NCBI RefSeq assembly: GCF_015206815.1
Contig: NZ_JADEXZ010000014.1
Coordinates: 1 to 64,000, forward strand
Length of the DNA stretch: 64,000 nucleotides
Origin: Fortiea sp. LEGE XX443
Lineage (GTDB): Bacteria; Cyanobacteriota; Cyanobacteriia; Cyanobacteriales; Nostocaceae
Direction: 5' to 3'
Shown here piece by piece: positions 26,854 through 35,523 of the stretch. The notes beneath the pieces are model-generated. The model saw only the letters and a program-made list of their open reading frames with translations. It did no database searches and had not been told where the DNA came from. The translations under genes were made by a program, and so were the position numbers. Position 1 is the stretch's first letter. Each line of letters begins with the position of its first letter.

Positions 26854-27311
26854 ATTGTTTTTCTCCTTTGTAACCTAACCTTTTGATTTCCTTTCCTATT
26901 CGATAACCCTGACCCAATAATCCGTAAAATCCTCTGTATGAGCGGCTCAAAGCTGGTCTATTGTAGGAGAATGGAAAGGAAGCGATCGCCACCTTTGTGA
27001 TGCTAATTCACAGTCAACACATCACTTTACCGACCGCACCAGCACCATCACTACTAATTAACTGACTGTTTTTTGCCTTAGCTCCGCCGTTTTAGAGGTC
27101 AACACCATTTTGCTGCAAAATTTTTCGTAATTTAAACCCAAAATTGTCACTATACGTCTCAATCTACCCGAAAGTGACATGGGGTGCATAACCCAGCACA
27201 CTTATTTTTTTTACATTGAGCTAGTACTTTGGGCATATTTAAATTACAAAACTGGCTTTTTGTTGTATATTGGCACATTTCCTCTATCGTTGTCTCGTAT
27301 GATCTTGTTTT
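26854..27311. other. Intergenic region upstream of citramalate synthase
   Basis: The 458-bp gap separates divergent genes. It contains a HIP1 octamer near 26981 and a motif ACCCGAAAGTGACATGGGG...TAACCCA (27166-27195) that resembles one near 34853. The last 80 bp, AT-rich, should include the promoter of the citramalate synthase gene. No RNA gene was recognised with confidence. Confidence 0.5.
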
Positions 27312-28967
27312 ATGACCACAAATCCTTCTCCTCAAATTTGGCTTTATGACACCACGCTACGAGATGGTACTCAATGCGAAGGGCTATCGGTGTCCATAGA
27401 AGACAAGCTACGCATTGCCAAGAGACTCGATCAACTAGGAATTCCTTTTATTGAAGGTGGTTGGCCTGGCGCTAATCCGAAGGATGTTCAATTTTTCTGG
27501 CAACTGCAAGAAGATCCGCTCAAACAAGCAGAAATTGTGGCATTTTGTTCTACGCGTCGTCCCAATACGATCGCAGCAGATGAACCAATGCTGCAAGCGA
27601 TTTTAACGGCAGGTTCTCGCTGGGTGACAATTTTTGGCAAATCTTGGGATTTACACGTTACAGAGGGTCTGAAGACCACTTTAGCGGAAAATTTGGCCAT
27701 GATCCGCGATACTATTGAGTATTTTCGCTCCCAAGGGCGGCGCGTGATCTACGATGCTGAACATTGGTTTGATGGCTATAAGCACAACCCTGATTATGCT
27801 TTACAGACATTAGAGGCAGCGATCGCATCTGGTGCGGAATGGTTAGTTTTATGTGATACAAATGGCGGGACTTTGCCTCACGAAGTTAGTGAAAGTGTGC
27901 AAACTGTCAATAGTCATTTGTCATCTATGATTTGTCAAAAATTAATGACAAACGAACAAAAACAAACAACAATTCCTCAAATCGGCATTCATACTCACAA
28001 TGATTGTGATTTGGCAGTGGCAAACGCCCTAGCAGCTGTGATGGCTGGGGCAACAATGGTACAAGGAACAATCAATGGTTATGGTGAACGTTGTGGAAAC
28101 GCCAACCTTTGTTCTTTAATTCCTAACTTACAACTAAAGATGGGTTATGGCTGTATCGGAGAACACCAGCTTACTCAGGTTACAGAAGCGAGTCGCTTTG
28201 TGAGTGAGGTAGTAAATCTTGCTCCTGATGAACACGCCCCTTTTGTCGGACGTTCAGCTTTTGCTCATAAAGGCGGTATTCATGTCTCCGCAGTCGAACG
28301 CAATCCCTTAACTTATGAACATATTCAACCGGAACAAGTCGGTAATCGGCGGCGGATAGTAATTTCCGAACAGGCGGGACTGAGTAATGTGTTGGCAAAA
28401 GCGCGAACTTTTGGGATTGAATTAGACAAGCAAACACCCCAAGCGCGGCAAATTCTCCAACGGCTCAAACAATTGGAGAGTCAAGGCTATCAATTTGAAG
28501 CCGCAGAAGCTAGTTTTGCCTTGTTGATGTATGAAGCTTTGGGCGATCGCCAAGAATTTTTTGAAGTCAAAGGTTTTCAAGTACACTGTGACTTAGTGGA
28601 AGGGAAAGAAACAAGCAGCGCTTTAGCCACGGTGAAAGTCGCCGTCAATGGCCAGAATATTTTAGAAGCGGCGGAAGGTAACGGCCCGGTTGCAGCTTTA
28701 GACGCAGCGTTACGCAAAGCTTTAGTGAACTTTTATCCCCAACTTGCCAGTTTTGAGTTGACAGATTACAAAGTACGAATTCTTGATGGACATGCGGGTA
28801 CAGCAGCCAAAACCAGAGCCTTAGTAGAGTCAGGAAACGGCCATCAACGCTGGACGACTGTCGGGGTTTCAACCAATATTTTGGCAGCTTCTTATCAAGC
28901 AGTGGTTGAGGGGTTGGAATACGGTTTGTTATTGCATTCCCAAGCAGAAGCAGCATTGAAAGCCTAG
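27312..28967 (+). CDS. cimA: (R)-citramalate synthase
   Basis: A 551-residue enzyme condensing pyruvate and acetyl-CoA to citramalate, the first step of the threonine-independent isoleucine route. The N-terminal TIM barrel has LYDTTLRDGTQCEGLS (catalytic Arg and metal Asp) and the metal-binding GIHTHNDCDLAVANAL, then GTINGYGERCGNANL. The C-terminal LeuA-dimer regulatory domain ends with KVRILDGHAGTAAKTR, typical of this clade rather than of 2-isopropylmalate synthase; PFVGRSAFAHKGGIHVSA is in the linker. Feedback control by isoleucine is known for the family. It precedes leuS on the same strand by 161 bp. Confidence 0.92.
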   Translation: MTTNPSPQIWLYDTTLRDGTQCEGLSVSIEDKLRIAKRLDQLGIPFIEGGWPGANPKDVQFFWQLQEDPLKQAEIVAFCSTRRPNTIAADEPMLQAILTAGSRWVTIFGKSWDLHVTEGLKTTLAENLAMIRDTIEYFRSQGRRVIYDAEHWFDGYKHNPDYALQTLEAAIASGAEWLVLCDTNGGTLPHEVSESVQTVNSHLSSMICQKLMTNEQKQTTIPQIGIHTHNDCDLAVANALAAVMAGATMVQGTINGYGERCGNANLCSLIPNLQLKMGYGCIGEHQLTQVTEASRFVSEVVNLAPDEHAPFVGRSAFAHKGGIHVSAVERNPLTYEHIQPEQVGNRRRIVISEQAGLSNVLAKARTFGIELDKQTPQARQILQRLKQLESQGYQFEAAEASFALLMYEALGDRQEFFEVKGFQVHCDLVEGKETSSALATVKVAVNGQNILEAAEGNGPVAALDAALRKALVNFYPQLASFELTDYKVRILDGHAGTAAKTRALVESGNGHQRWTTVGVSTNILAASYQAVVEGLEYGLLLHSQAEAALKA

Positions 28968-29128
28968 GAACTAGAACACCGATTCTTCGACAAATCAGAG
29001 CTACATAACAGGAAGAGAAAGGGATAATAAAGAATGAGAATTTTTTGAGCATAGACTCTAAATCTAAAATTATGCTCAAAACCTCCTCTCAAACACTGAA
29101 AATTACACTTTTGAGCATTAGATTGAGC

Positions 29129-31786
29129 ATGACAGAGAATTTAAAGGCTATAGGTAATGATATTGCGTTAAATAAATATTCTCCTGCCGCTATTGAAGAA
29201 AAATGGCAAAAAACTTGGGCAGAACTTGGTTTAGATAATACCCCTACAGAAAACAATAAGCCAAAATTCTACGCTTTATCCATGTTCCCTTATCCATCGG
29301 GTAGCTTACACATGGGTCACGTCCGTAATTACACAATTACAGATGTGATTGCTCGCCTCAAGCGAATGCAAGGCTATAGAGTTTTACACCCAATGGGTTG
29401 GGATGCTTTTGGCTTACCCGCAGAAAATGCTGCAATTGACCGCGGAGTTCCACCCGCCAAGTGGACTTACCAAAATATTGCTCAAATGCGCCAGCAATTA
29501 CAGCGTCTGGGTTTATCCATCGACTGGGAGAGTGAAGTTGCTACCTGTTCACCAGATTATTACAAGTGGACACAATGGATTTTCTTGCAGTTTTTGCAAG
29601 CGGGGTTAGCCTACCAAAGAGAAGCAGCGGTCAACTGGGACCCCATTGACCAAACTGTATTAGCCAACGAACAAGTTGATAACGAAGGCCGTTCTTGGCG
29701 CAGTGGTGCGAAAGTTGAGCGCAAATTATTACGGCAATGGTTTTTCAAGATTACCGACTACGCTGAAGAATTACTCAACGACTTGGATAAATTGACAGGT
29801 TGGCCAGAACGCGTCAAATTAATGCAAGCCAACTGGATTGGGAAATCTTCAGGTGCATATTTAGAATTTCCCATTGTGGGGATGGATGAAAAAATCGGCG
29901 TGTACACCACTCGCCCAGATACTGTTTATGGTGTTAGTTACGTAGTCTTAGCACCAGAACATCCCTTAACCAAGCGCGTCACCACCAAAGAACAGCAAGC
30001 AGCAGTAGAAACATTTATTACAGAAGTTGCCAATCAAAGTGAGTTGGAACGCACCGCCGAAGACAAACCAAAACGAGGCATTCCCACAGGTGGTAACGCC
30101 ATAAACCCTTTCACCGGGGAAGAAGTACCAATTTTAATTGCTGACTATGTATTGTATGAATATGGTACTGGGGCAGTTATGGGTGTACCAGCCCATGATG
30201 TGCGGGACTTTAAGTTTGCCCAAGCTTATGATTTGCCCATTGAGTTTGTGATTGCTGCGCCAGAAGATGTTGCAGGTTTTGAATTAACTCCCGCATCCGA
30301 GACAGAGGAAGTTACCCAACTCGTGCAAATTGAATACAACCACGCATACACTGAGCCAGGAGTTTTAATTAATTCTGGGCAGTTTACTGGCATGAATTCC
30401 GTAGATGCTAAAGCTGCAATCATAAAATATGCTGAGGAACAAGGTTTTGGCAAAGAACGTATCCAATACCGCCTGCGAGATTGGTTGATTTCCCGACAGC
30501 GTTATTGGGGCGCACCCATCCCGGTGATTCACTGTCCTAACTGTGGAATTGTGCCAGTACCAGACAAAGATTTGCCAGTCACCTTACCAGAAGAAGTGGA
30601 ATTTACTGGACGCGGCGGTTCACCGTTGACGCAATTAGAAAGCTGGTTAAATGTACCTTGCCCAACTTGTGGTACACCAGCAAAGCGGGAAACTGACACA
30701 ATGGACACCTTTATTGATTCTTCGTGGTATTTCTTGCGCTTCCCTGACGCACAGAACGAACAACAGGTGTTCGACTCCGCTAAAACTAACGACTGGATGC
30801 CAGTAAACCAGTATGTGGGTGGAATTGAACACGCGATTTTGCATTTGTTATACTCGCGGTTCTTTACCAAAGTATTGCGCGATAGAGGCTTGTTGAATTT
30901 TGATGAACCATTTGAGCGCTTGTTAACTCAAGGGATGGTACAGGGTTTAACTTACTTGAATCCCAATAAGGGCGGTAAAGATAAATGGATTCCCTCTCAT
31001 CTTGTTAACCCCGCTGACGCCCGCGACCCCCAAACAGGGGAACCACTACAACGCCTTTACGCTACCATGTCTAAATCCAAGGGTAATGGTGTAGCGCCGG
31101 AAGATGTGATTTCTAAGTATGGTATAGATACAGCGCGGATGTTCATCTTATTCAAAGCACCACCAGAAAAAGATTTGGAGTGGGATGAAGCCGATGTAGA
31201 AGGACAATTCCGCTTCTTAAATCGGGTGTGGCGTTTGGTAACAGACTATATTGCGGCTGGGGTATCACGTAAGAAAGCTCAACTAGATGATTTGAGTAAA
31301 CCAGAAAAAGAATTACGCCGAGCAATTCACACTGCGATTAAATCAGTAACAGAAGACTTAGAGGATGAATATCAATTCAATACCGCTATTTCGGAATTGA
31401 TGAAATTGAGTAATTCTTTGACTGATAGCGACTATAAAAATTCACCAATTTATGCAGAAGGTATTCAAAGTTTAGTGGCGTTACTGGCTCCCTTTGCGCC
31501 ACACATTGCTGATGAATTGTGGCATTTATTAGGAAATAACAACTCAGTTCATACCCAAACTTGGCCGTCATTTGATGCAGCTGCTTTAATAGCTGATGAA
31601 ATTACTTTAGTGATTCAAGTTAACGGCAAAAAGCGTGCTGATATTCAAGTTCCGGCACAAGCAGATAAAGCCGTGTTGGAGAAGTTCGCCCGTGAATCAG
31701 AAGTTGTACAGCGTCACCTTGAAGGTAAGGAGATTAAGAAAGTGATTGTAGTTCCTGGCAAGTTGGTGAATTTTGTTGTCAGCTAA
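29129..31786 (+). CDS. leuS: Leucyl-tRNA synthetase
   Basis: An 885-residue class I aminoacyl-tRNA synthetase. The HIGH motif appears as [20 protein letters not shown] as TMSKSKGNG, and the editing domain carries [15 protein letters not shown] and [13 protein letters not shown] zinc-binding [11 protein letters not shown] and CPTCG pair is visible, and a C-terminal anticodon-binding region ends the protein. Length is normal for bacterial LeuS. I chose ATG 29129 ([13 protein letters not shown]); a frame open from 29045 would add 28 atypical residues. A leucine enzyme next to an isoleucine-pathway gene is suggestive but not proof of co-regulation. Confidence 0.96.
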   Translation: MTENLKAIGNDIALNKYSPAAIEEKWQKTWAELGLDNTPTENNKPKFYALSMFPYPSGSLHMGHVRNYTITDVIARLKRMQGYRVLHPMGWDAFGLPAENAAIDRGVPPAKWTYQNIAQMRQQLQRLGLSIDWESEVATCSPDYYKWTQWIFLQFLQAGLAYQREAAVNWDPIDQTVLANEQVDNEGRSWRSGAKVERKLLRQWFFKITDYAEELLNDLDKLTGWPERVKLMQANWIGKSSGAYLEFPIVGMDEKIGVYTTRPDTVYGVSYVVLAPEHPLTKRVTTKEQQAAVETFITEVANQSELERTAEDKPKRGIPTGGNAINPFTGEEVPILIADYVLYEYGTGAVMGVPAHDVRDFKFAQAYDLPIEFVIAAPEDVAGFELTPASETEEVTQLVQIEYNHAYTEPGVLINSGQFTGMNSVDAKAAIIKYAEEQGFGKERIQYRLRDWLISRQRYWGAPIPVIHCPNCGIVPVPDKDLPVTLPEEVEFTGRGGSPLTQLESWLNVPCPTCGTPAKRETDTMDTFIDSSWYFLRFPDAQNEQQVFDSAKTNDWMPVNQYVGGIEHAILHLLYSRFFTKVLRDRGLLNFDEPFERLLTQGMVQGLTYLNPNKGGKDKWIPSHLVNPADARDPQTGEPLQRLYATMSKSKGNGVAPEDVISKYGIDTARMFILFKAPPEKDLEWDEADVEGQFRFLNRVWRLVTDYIAAGVSRKKAQLDDLSKPEKELRRAIHTAIKSVTEDLEDEYQFNTAISELMKLSNSLTDSDYKNSPIYAEGIQSLVALLAPFAPHIADELWHLLGNNNSVHTQTWPSFDAAALIADEITLVIQVNGKKRADIQVPAQADKAVLEKFARESEVVQRHLEGKEIKKVIVVPGKLVNFVVS

Positions 31787-31847
31787 GAGGATGTTTTAAA
31801 AGTATTAGGCGAATATATAGCAGTCCTAAATCATTAGTAAAAAATAA

Positions 31848-31879
31848 GATTCCCGACTTCTTTAAAGAAATCGGGAACC
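31848..31879. repeat. Dispersed palindrome, copy 3 (imperfect)
   Basis: GATTCCCGACTTCTTTAAAGAAATCGGGAACC keeps the family's arms but with two mismatched positions. It lies 61 bp after the leuS stop. No U tract follows on the plus strand. Confidence 0.72.
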
Positions 31880-31953
31880 TGAACCTCTTAAAAAGGATTT
31901 AAATCACAGAAGCGCTCATTAAACAAAATAACGCAGTCTGCCAATGCTAAACT

Positions 31954-32850
31954 ATGCCAAAAGATAAAGTCCGAAAAGCTGTGATTCCGGCTGCTGGTTT
32001 CGGTACTCGCTTGTTTCCAGCCACCAAAGTTGTGAAAAAAGAACTATTCCCAATTATTGACCGAGATGGTAGGGCTAAACCTGTAATTTTGGCAATTGTA
32101 GAAGAGGCGATTAGTGCGGGAATTACAGAAATTGGCATTGTGGTACAACCAGATGATGTAGAAATTTTTGCAGATTTATTTAAAAATCCACCACAGCCAG
32201 AACTTTTACAAAAGCTTTCTCCTGAAAATCAAAAATATAGCCAATATCTGCAAGATATCGGTAACAAAATTACAATTCTTACCCAAGAAAAGCAAGAAGG
32301 CTATGGTCATGCCGTTTTTTGTGCTAAAGATTGGGTACAAGATGAGCCATTTTTGCTCATGCTAGGCGACCATGTTTATAAATCTGACACTGATAAATCT
32401 TGTGCAAGTCAAGTTTTAGATATTTACTCACAAGTACAGCAAAGTATTGTAAGTTTGACTACTATGCCAGCAGCGATAATTCATAAAGCTGGATGTGTAA
32501 CTGGAGTGTGGCAAAAAACCGATTCTATTTTGCAAGTGACACAACTTTATGAAAAACCAACTGTTGATTATGCACGTCAACATCTGCGGGTAGCGGGTAT
32601 GTCTGAGGATGAGTTTTTATGTATATTTGGCTTGTATGTACTGACACCGAAAATTTTTGATTGTTTAGGAGAACATATAGATAAAAATATACGCGATCGC
32701 GGCGAATTTCAGTTAACATCTTGTCTTGATAGCATATGCCAAGCAGAGGGCATGACTGGCTATGTTGTCCAAGGAAAATGTTTCGATACAGGCTTACCAG
32801 ATGCTTATTGGCAAACAATGGTTGATTTTAGAAATATATCAAAATCCTAG
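31954..32850 (+). CDS. galU: GalU-like UTP-glucose-1-phosphate uridylyltransferase
   Basis: A 298-residue sugar-phosphate nucleotidyltransferase. The nucleotide loop reads AAGFGTRLFPATKVVKKELFP; canonical GalU has PKEMLP where this protein has KKELFP. The family lysine-containing LYEKP and the LGDHVYKS metal-aspartate region are present. UDP-glucose for polysaccharide, sucrose or glycolipid synthesis is the likely product, though the variant motif leaves room for another nucleotide sugar. ATG 31954 is the only reasonable start. It lies 167 bp downstream of leuS, with a palindrome between them. Confidence 0.78.
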   Translation: MPKDKVRKAVIPAAGFGTRLFPATKVVKKELFPIIDRDGRAKPVILAIVEEAISAGITEIGIVVQPDDVEIFADLFKNPPQPELLQKLSPENQKYSQYLQDIGNKITILTQEKQEGYGHAVFCAKDWVQDEPFLLMLGDHVYKSDTDKSCASQVLDIYSQVQQSIVSLTTMPAAIIHKAGCVTGVWQKTDSILQVTQLYEKPTVDYARQHLRVAGMSEDEFLCIFGLYVLTPKIFDCLGEHIDKNIRDRGEFQLTSCLDSICQAEGMTGYVVQGKCFDTGLPDAYWQTMVDFRNISKS

Positions 32851-32920
32851 AAAATATAATTAGGCGATCGCTAAAATTTTAGACCTAGCATAGAACGTCA
32901 AATATTGCACTTCACAATAT

Positions 32921-33478
32921 TTATGGTATTCCTGCTTGTTGAAAAATTTGTGCGGGTGTAATTTGCAGCCCTTCAAATAGAAAATCTTCTAAACTATCTT
33001 CACCAGTTTTTGTTTGAGGTCGCGCATCAGGATAAAAAACTGTAACTGTTTTAGCTTTTGCATCCACAACCCAAACTCTCAAAACACCTGCTTCTAAATA
33101 ATCTGTAGCTTTAGCACTCATCTCACCAAAAGTTTGGTCAGGAGAAATAATTTCAATTGCTAAGTCTGGAGGTATGGGACAAGGTTCATCTTCAATAACA
33201 TCACTGTTGAGGCGAGAGTAAGAGACATAAAGTAAGTCTGGTACAGGAACCCAATCTCTACCTTTGCGTTTTAAAGTAACTGCCCACTCAATACCAACCT
33301 CACCGCGATTTTTTGCCCAAGGCGTTAAAATTATGTAAATTGTGCCTGTCAATCTAGAATGATATCTTTTTGGTGCCATTTTGGGTTTTGCCTCTCCATT
33401 AACCAATTCGTAGGTGATATCGCCTTCTGGTAGGGCGAAGAATTCTTGGAGTGTGAGTTGAGATTTTAGTTGAGTCAT
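32921..33478 (-). CDS. Uma2 family (DUF820) putative endonuclease
   Basis: A 185-residue member of a family greatly expanded in cyanobacteria, with a predicted PD-(D/E)xK nuclease fold. The TLQEFFALPEGDITYELVNGEA start, the PDLAIEIISPDQT core (acidic Asp and Glu) and YLEAGVLRVWVVDAKAKTV with the conserved lysine are typical. Natural substrate and role are unknown for nearly all members. It stands alone between genes for a GalU-like enzyme and an LD-carboxypeptidase; the latter is 15 bp upstream on the same strand, so the pair may be co-transcribed. Confidence 0.85.
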   Translation of the reverse strand: MTQLKSQLTLQEFFALPEGDITYELVNGEAKPKMAPKRYHSRLTGTIYIILTPWAKNRGEVGIEWAVTLKRKGRDWVPVPDLLYVSYSRLNSDVIEDEPCPIPPDLAIEIISPDQTFGEMSAKATDYLEAGVLRVWVVDAKAKTVTVFYPDARPQTKTGEDSLEDFLFEGLQITPAQIFQQAGIP

Positions 33479-33493
33479 GGGATTTTGATCAAA

Positions 33494-34501
33494 CTAATTG
33501 ACAGCAGACTCTAACATTCTAATAGTTCCGGCATTGGCATCGATTTCTACATCCAAACCAATCGGTAAAGTAAATTTATCTTGAATATGACCAATCATCG
33601 AACCATACCAAGCTGGAATTTTTAAAGGAATGATATGGTCGCGCAATACTTGAGTTAATTTAAACGATGGTTCATCACCAATACTACAGTTAGTGCATCT
33701 GCCAAAAATAAAACCAGAAATTTGATTGAGAATACCAGCATTTTTTAGCTGAGTTAACATTCGGTCTATACGGTAAACATCTTCTCTGATATCTTCTACA
33801 AATAAGATGCTTTTGTACCAAGAAGGTAGATAAGGCGAACCCACCATTGCTGATAAAACTGACAAGTTTCCACCGATAAGTTTACCTGTTGCTTTTCCTG
33901 ATACTATGGTTTCAAATTCTACGTCATCAGTGTTGAGGTTTTGCATCGTCACTGCTTCGCCATTAAATAAGATGCGTTTGGCATAATCTACTGTAAACTC
34001 ATTCCAGATAGATGTAGCATTTGCTCCATGAAAAGTAATAACTCGACTACGACCATAAATGGCTAATACTAAAGATGTGATATCACTGAACCCCATGATA
34101 ATTTTGGGATGGGAGCGGATATTTGCGTAGTTTAGTAAAGGTAAAATACGGTTACAACCCCAACCACCGCGCATGGTCATGATGGCTTTGACGGAACTAT
34201 CCGCAAACATGGTGTTGACATCGTGTGCGCGGTTAGCATCTGTACCTGCTAAATAGCCGTAACTGTCTAAAAGATGCTCTCCTAGTTTAATCTTTAATCC
34301 TAATGCAGTGAGCGATCGCTTGGCTGATGCTAAATCTTCAGCGTCAATTACACCCGCCGGAGAAATTAAGCCTACCGTGTCTCCCGGTTGTAGGCGTGAT
34401 GGTTTGAGGATGATATTTGGGGATAGTTTACCTTGAGCGACAGGTATTTGCGTGGCTAAGGTAGTTAAACCACAGGTTGTGATAAATTTGCGTCGTTTCA
34501 A
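33494..34501 (-). CDS. LD-carboxypeptidase (peptidase S66), Tat-exported
   Basis: A 335-residue serine peptidase trimming muropeptides by removing the terminal D-alanine. A twin-arginine leader starts LKRRKFITTCGLTTLATQIP. Mature domain: RLQPGDTVGLISPAG, nucleophile Ser in GFSDITSL, Glu in FVEDI and His in IGHIQDKFTLPIG complete the S66 triad. The family's RGGYG loop is here RGGWGCNR. I place the start at TTG 34501 because conserved sequence begins there; an ATG 51 codons upstream would add a tail built of short tandem repeat DNA. Expected site is the periplasm. It precedes the Uma2 gene by 15 bp on the same strand. Confidence 0.82.
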   Translation of the reverse strand: MKRRKFITTCGLTTLATQIPVAQGKLSPNIILKPSRLQPGDTVGLISPAGVIDAEDLASAKRSLTALGLKIKLGEHLLDSYGYLAGTDANRAHDVNTMFADSSVKAIMTMRGGWGCNRILPLLNYANIRSHPKIIMGFSDITSLVLAIYGRSRVITFHGANATSIWNEFTVDYAKRILFNGEAVTMQNLNTDDVEFETIVSGKATGKLIGGNLSVLSAMVGSPYLPSWYKSILFVEDIREDVYRIDRMLTQLKNAGILNQISGFIFGRCTNCSIGDEPSFKLTQVLRDHIIPLKIPAWYGSMIGHIQDKFTLPIGLDVEIDANAGTIRMLESAVN

Positions 34502-34939
34502 AATTGAAGGTAGGGAGTAGGGAATGGGAAGTAGGAAAAGGTGAATAGAATTCGCACTATACAGGCTAAGTCTATCTGCGTGGATTAGCAGAAATTCGAG
34601 TTTTATAGCAAAGTGCTGAGTATAAACCCACTTAATTTTAAAGGCTTTGAGCAATTAACAATGTCCTAATGGCTTTGGCAGTTGCTATATCCCTGTTCTG
34701 TCACTCTCCGAAAACATTTGCTATTGCTGAATTCTAGAGCTTTTGCATAGCAAGCGATCGCACGATTATTTTCTAATCACAAATACAAGACCCATTTTTT
34801 TCTAATAGGATAGCTTGTATTGATTGCCTCATAAGACTTCTAGCAATTGCCCTCCCGGAAAGTGACAAAAGCGGGATATAACCCACGTAGGTGGGTTGTA
34901 TTTGTGTAGCTGTGACTTTAGTTACCAAGGCTAGTATTT
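34502..34939. other. Intergenic region with hairpin and repeat tract
   Basis: It contains a small heptamer tract (34503-34545), a HIP1-like GCGATCGC near 34754 and a motif CCCGGAAAGTGACAAAAGCGGG (34853-34875) followed by a hairpin AACCCAC-GTA-GGTGGGTT near 34880-34897. That hairpin starts about 43 bp past the stop of the NTF2-like gene and may be its terminator or an RNA element. No confident RNA gene. Confidence 0.45.
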
Positions 34940-35326
34940 CTAACCGCGCAATTGCGCTACCAACTGATTAGGATTCCAATAAGCGCGGGTTGTTTGAATT
35001 TTGCCGTCTTTGTTAATCTCAAAAACTGTAATACCCTCGAAGGTTACAGATTTGCCAGTCTTACTAACTCCTTGCATTGTCCACTTGACGGCTGCTTCAT
35101 TGCCAGCTACAAAAATATGCTCAGTTTTCGCGGCTAATTTCTCAAATACTGCTTGCAATTGCCCGATAAACTGTTGATAATCTTCACGAATCTTGACTGG
35201 TGGTTCACCAACTGGGTCATAACTCACAGCATCTTCAGCGAAGTTCTCTATCCAGCCCTCTGGATTCATTGCAGTAATGTTGGTAAAGTAGGCGGAAATG
35301 ACTGTTTCAATAACGGCGCTTGACAT
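34940..35326 (-). CDS. NTF2-like / SnoaL-like fold protein
   Basis: A 128-residue protein of the ketosteroid-isomerase-like NTF2 superfamily: an N-terminal helix pair with YFTNITAMNPEGWIENFAEDAVSYDPVG, then strands with WTMQGVSKTGKSVTFEGI and VFEINKDGKIQTTRAYW. The residues lining the pocket do not identify a substrate. Small stand-alone members of this fold bind diverse ligands or act as isomerases or hydrolases. It is isolated, divergent from the CHASE2 kinase gene. A second NTF2-like gene occurs at 56947 with little obvious similarity. Confidence 0.75.
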   Translation of the reverse strand: MSSAVIETVISAYFTNITAMNPEGWIENFAEDAVSYDPVGEPPVKIREDYQQFIGQLQAVFEKLAAKTEHIFVAGNEAAVKWTMQGVSKTGKSVTFEGITVFEINKDGKIQTTRAYWNPNQLVAQLRG

Positions 35327-35523
35327 AAATTAGTTCTCTTACTAGGTATAGATTATAAAACCTATCATTTCTAGTGATAAATTAAACAACGATGTCTAGG
35401 GACAAACTGCTACCTGTTTACGCATGACCCAGGCAAGTAAGGAAAATAAAGTATAAAGTGTGAAGTATGTAGTATTAAATTTTAGTTTTCTGCCTTCTAA
35501 CTCTTGCCTTCTACTGCAACTCT

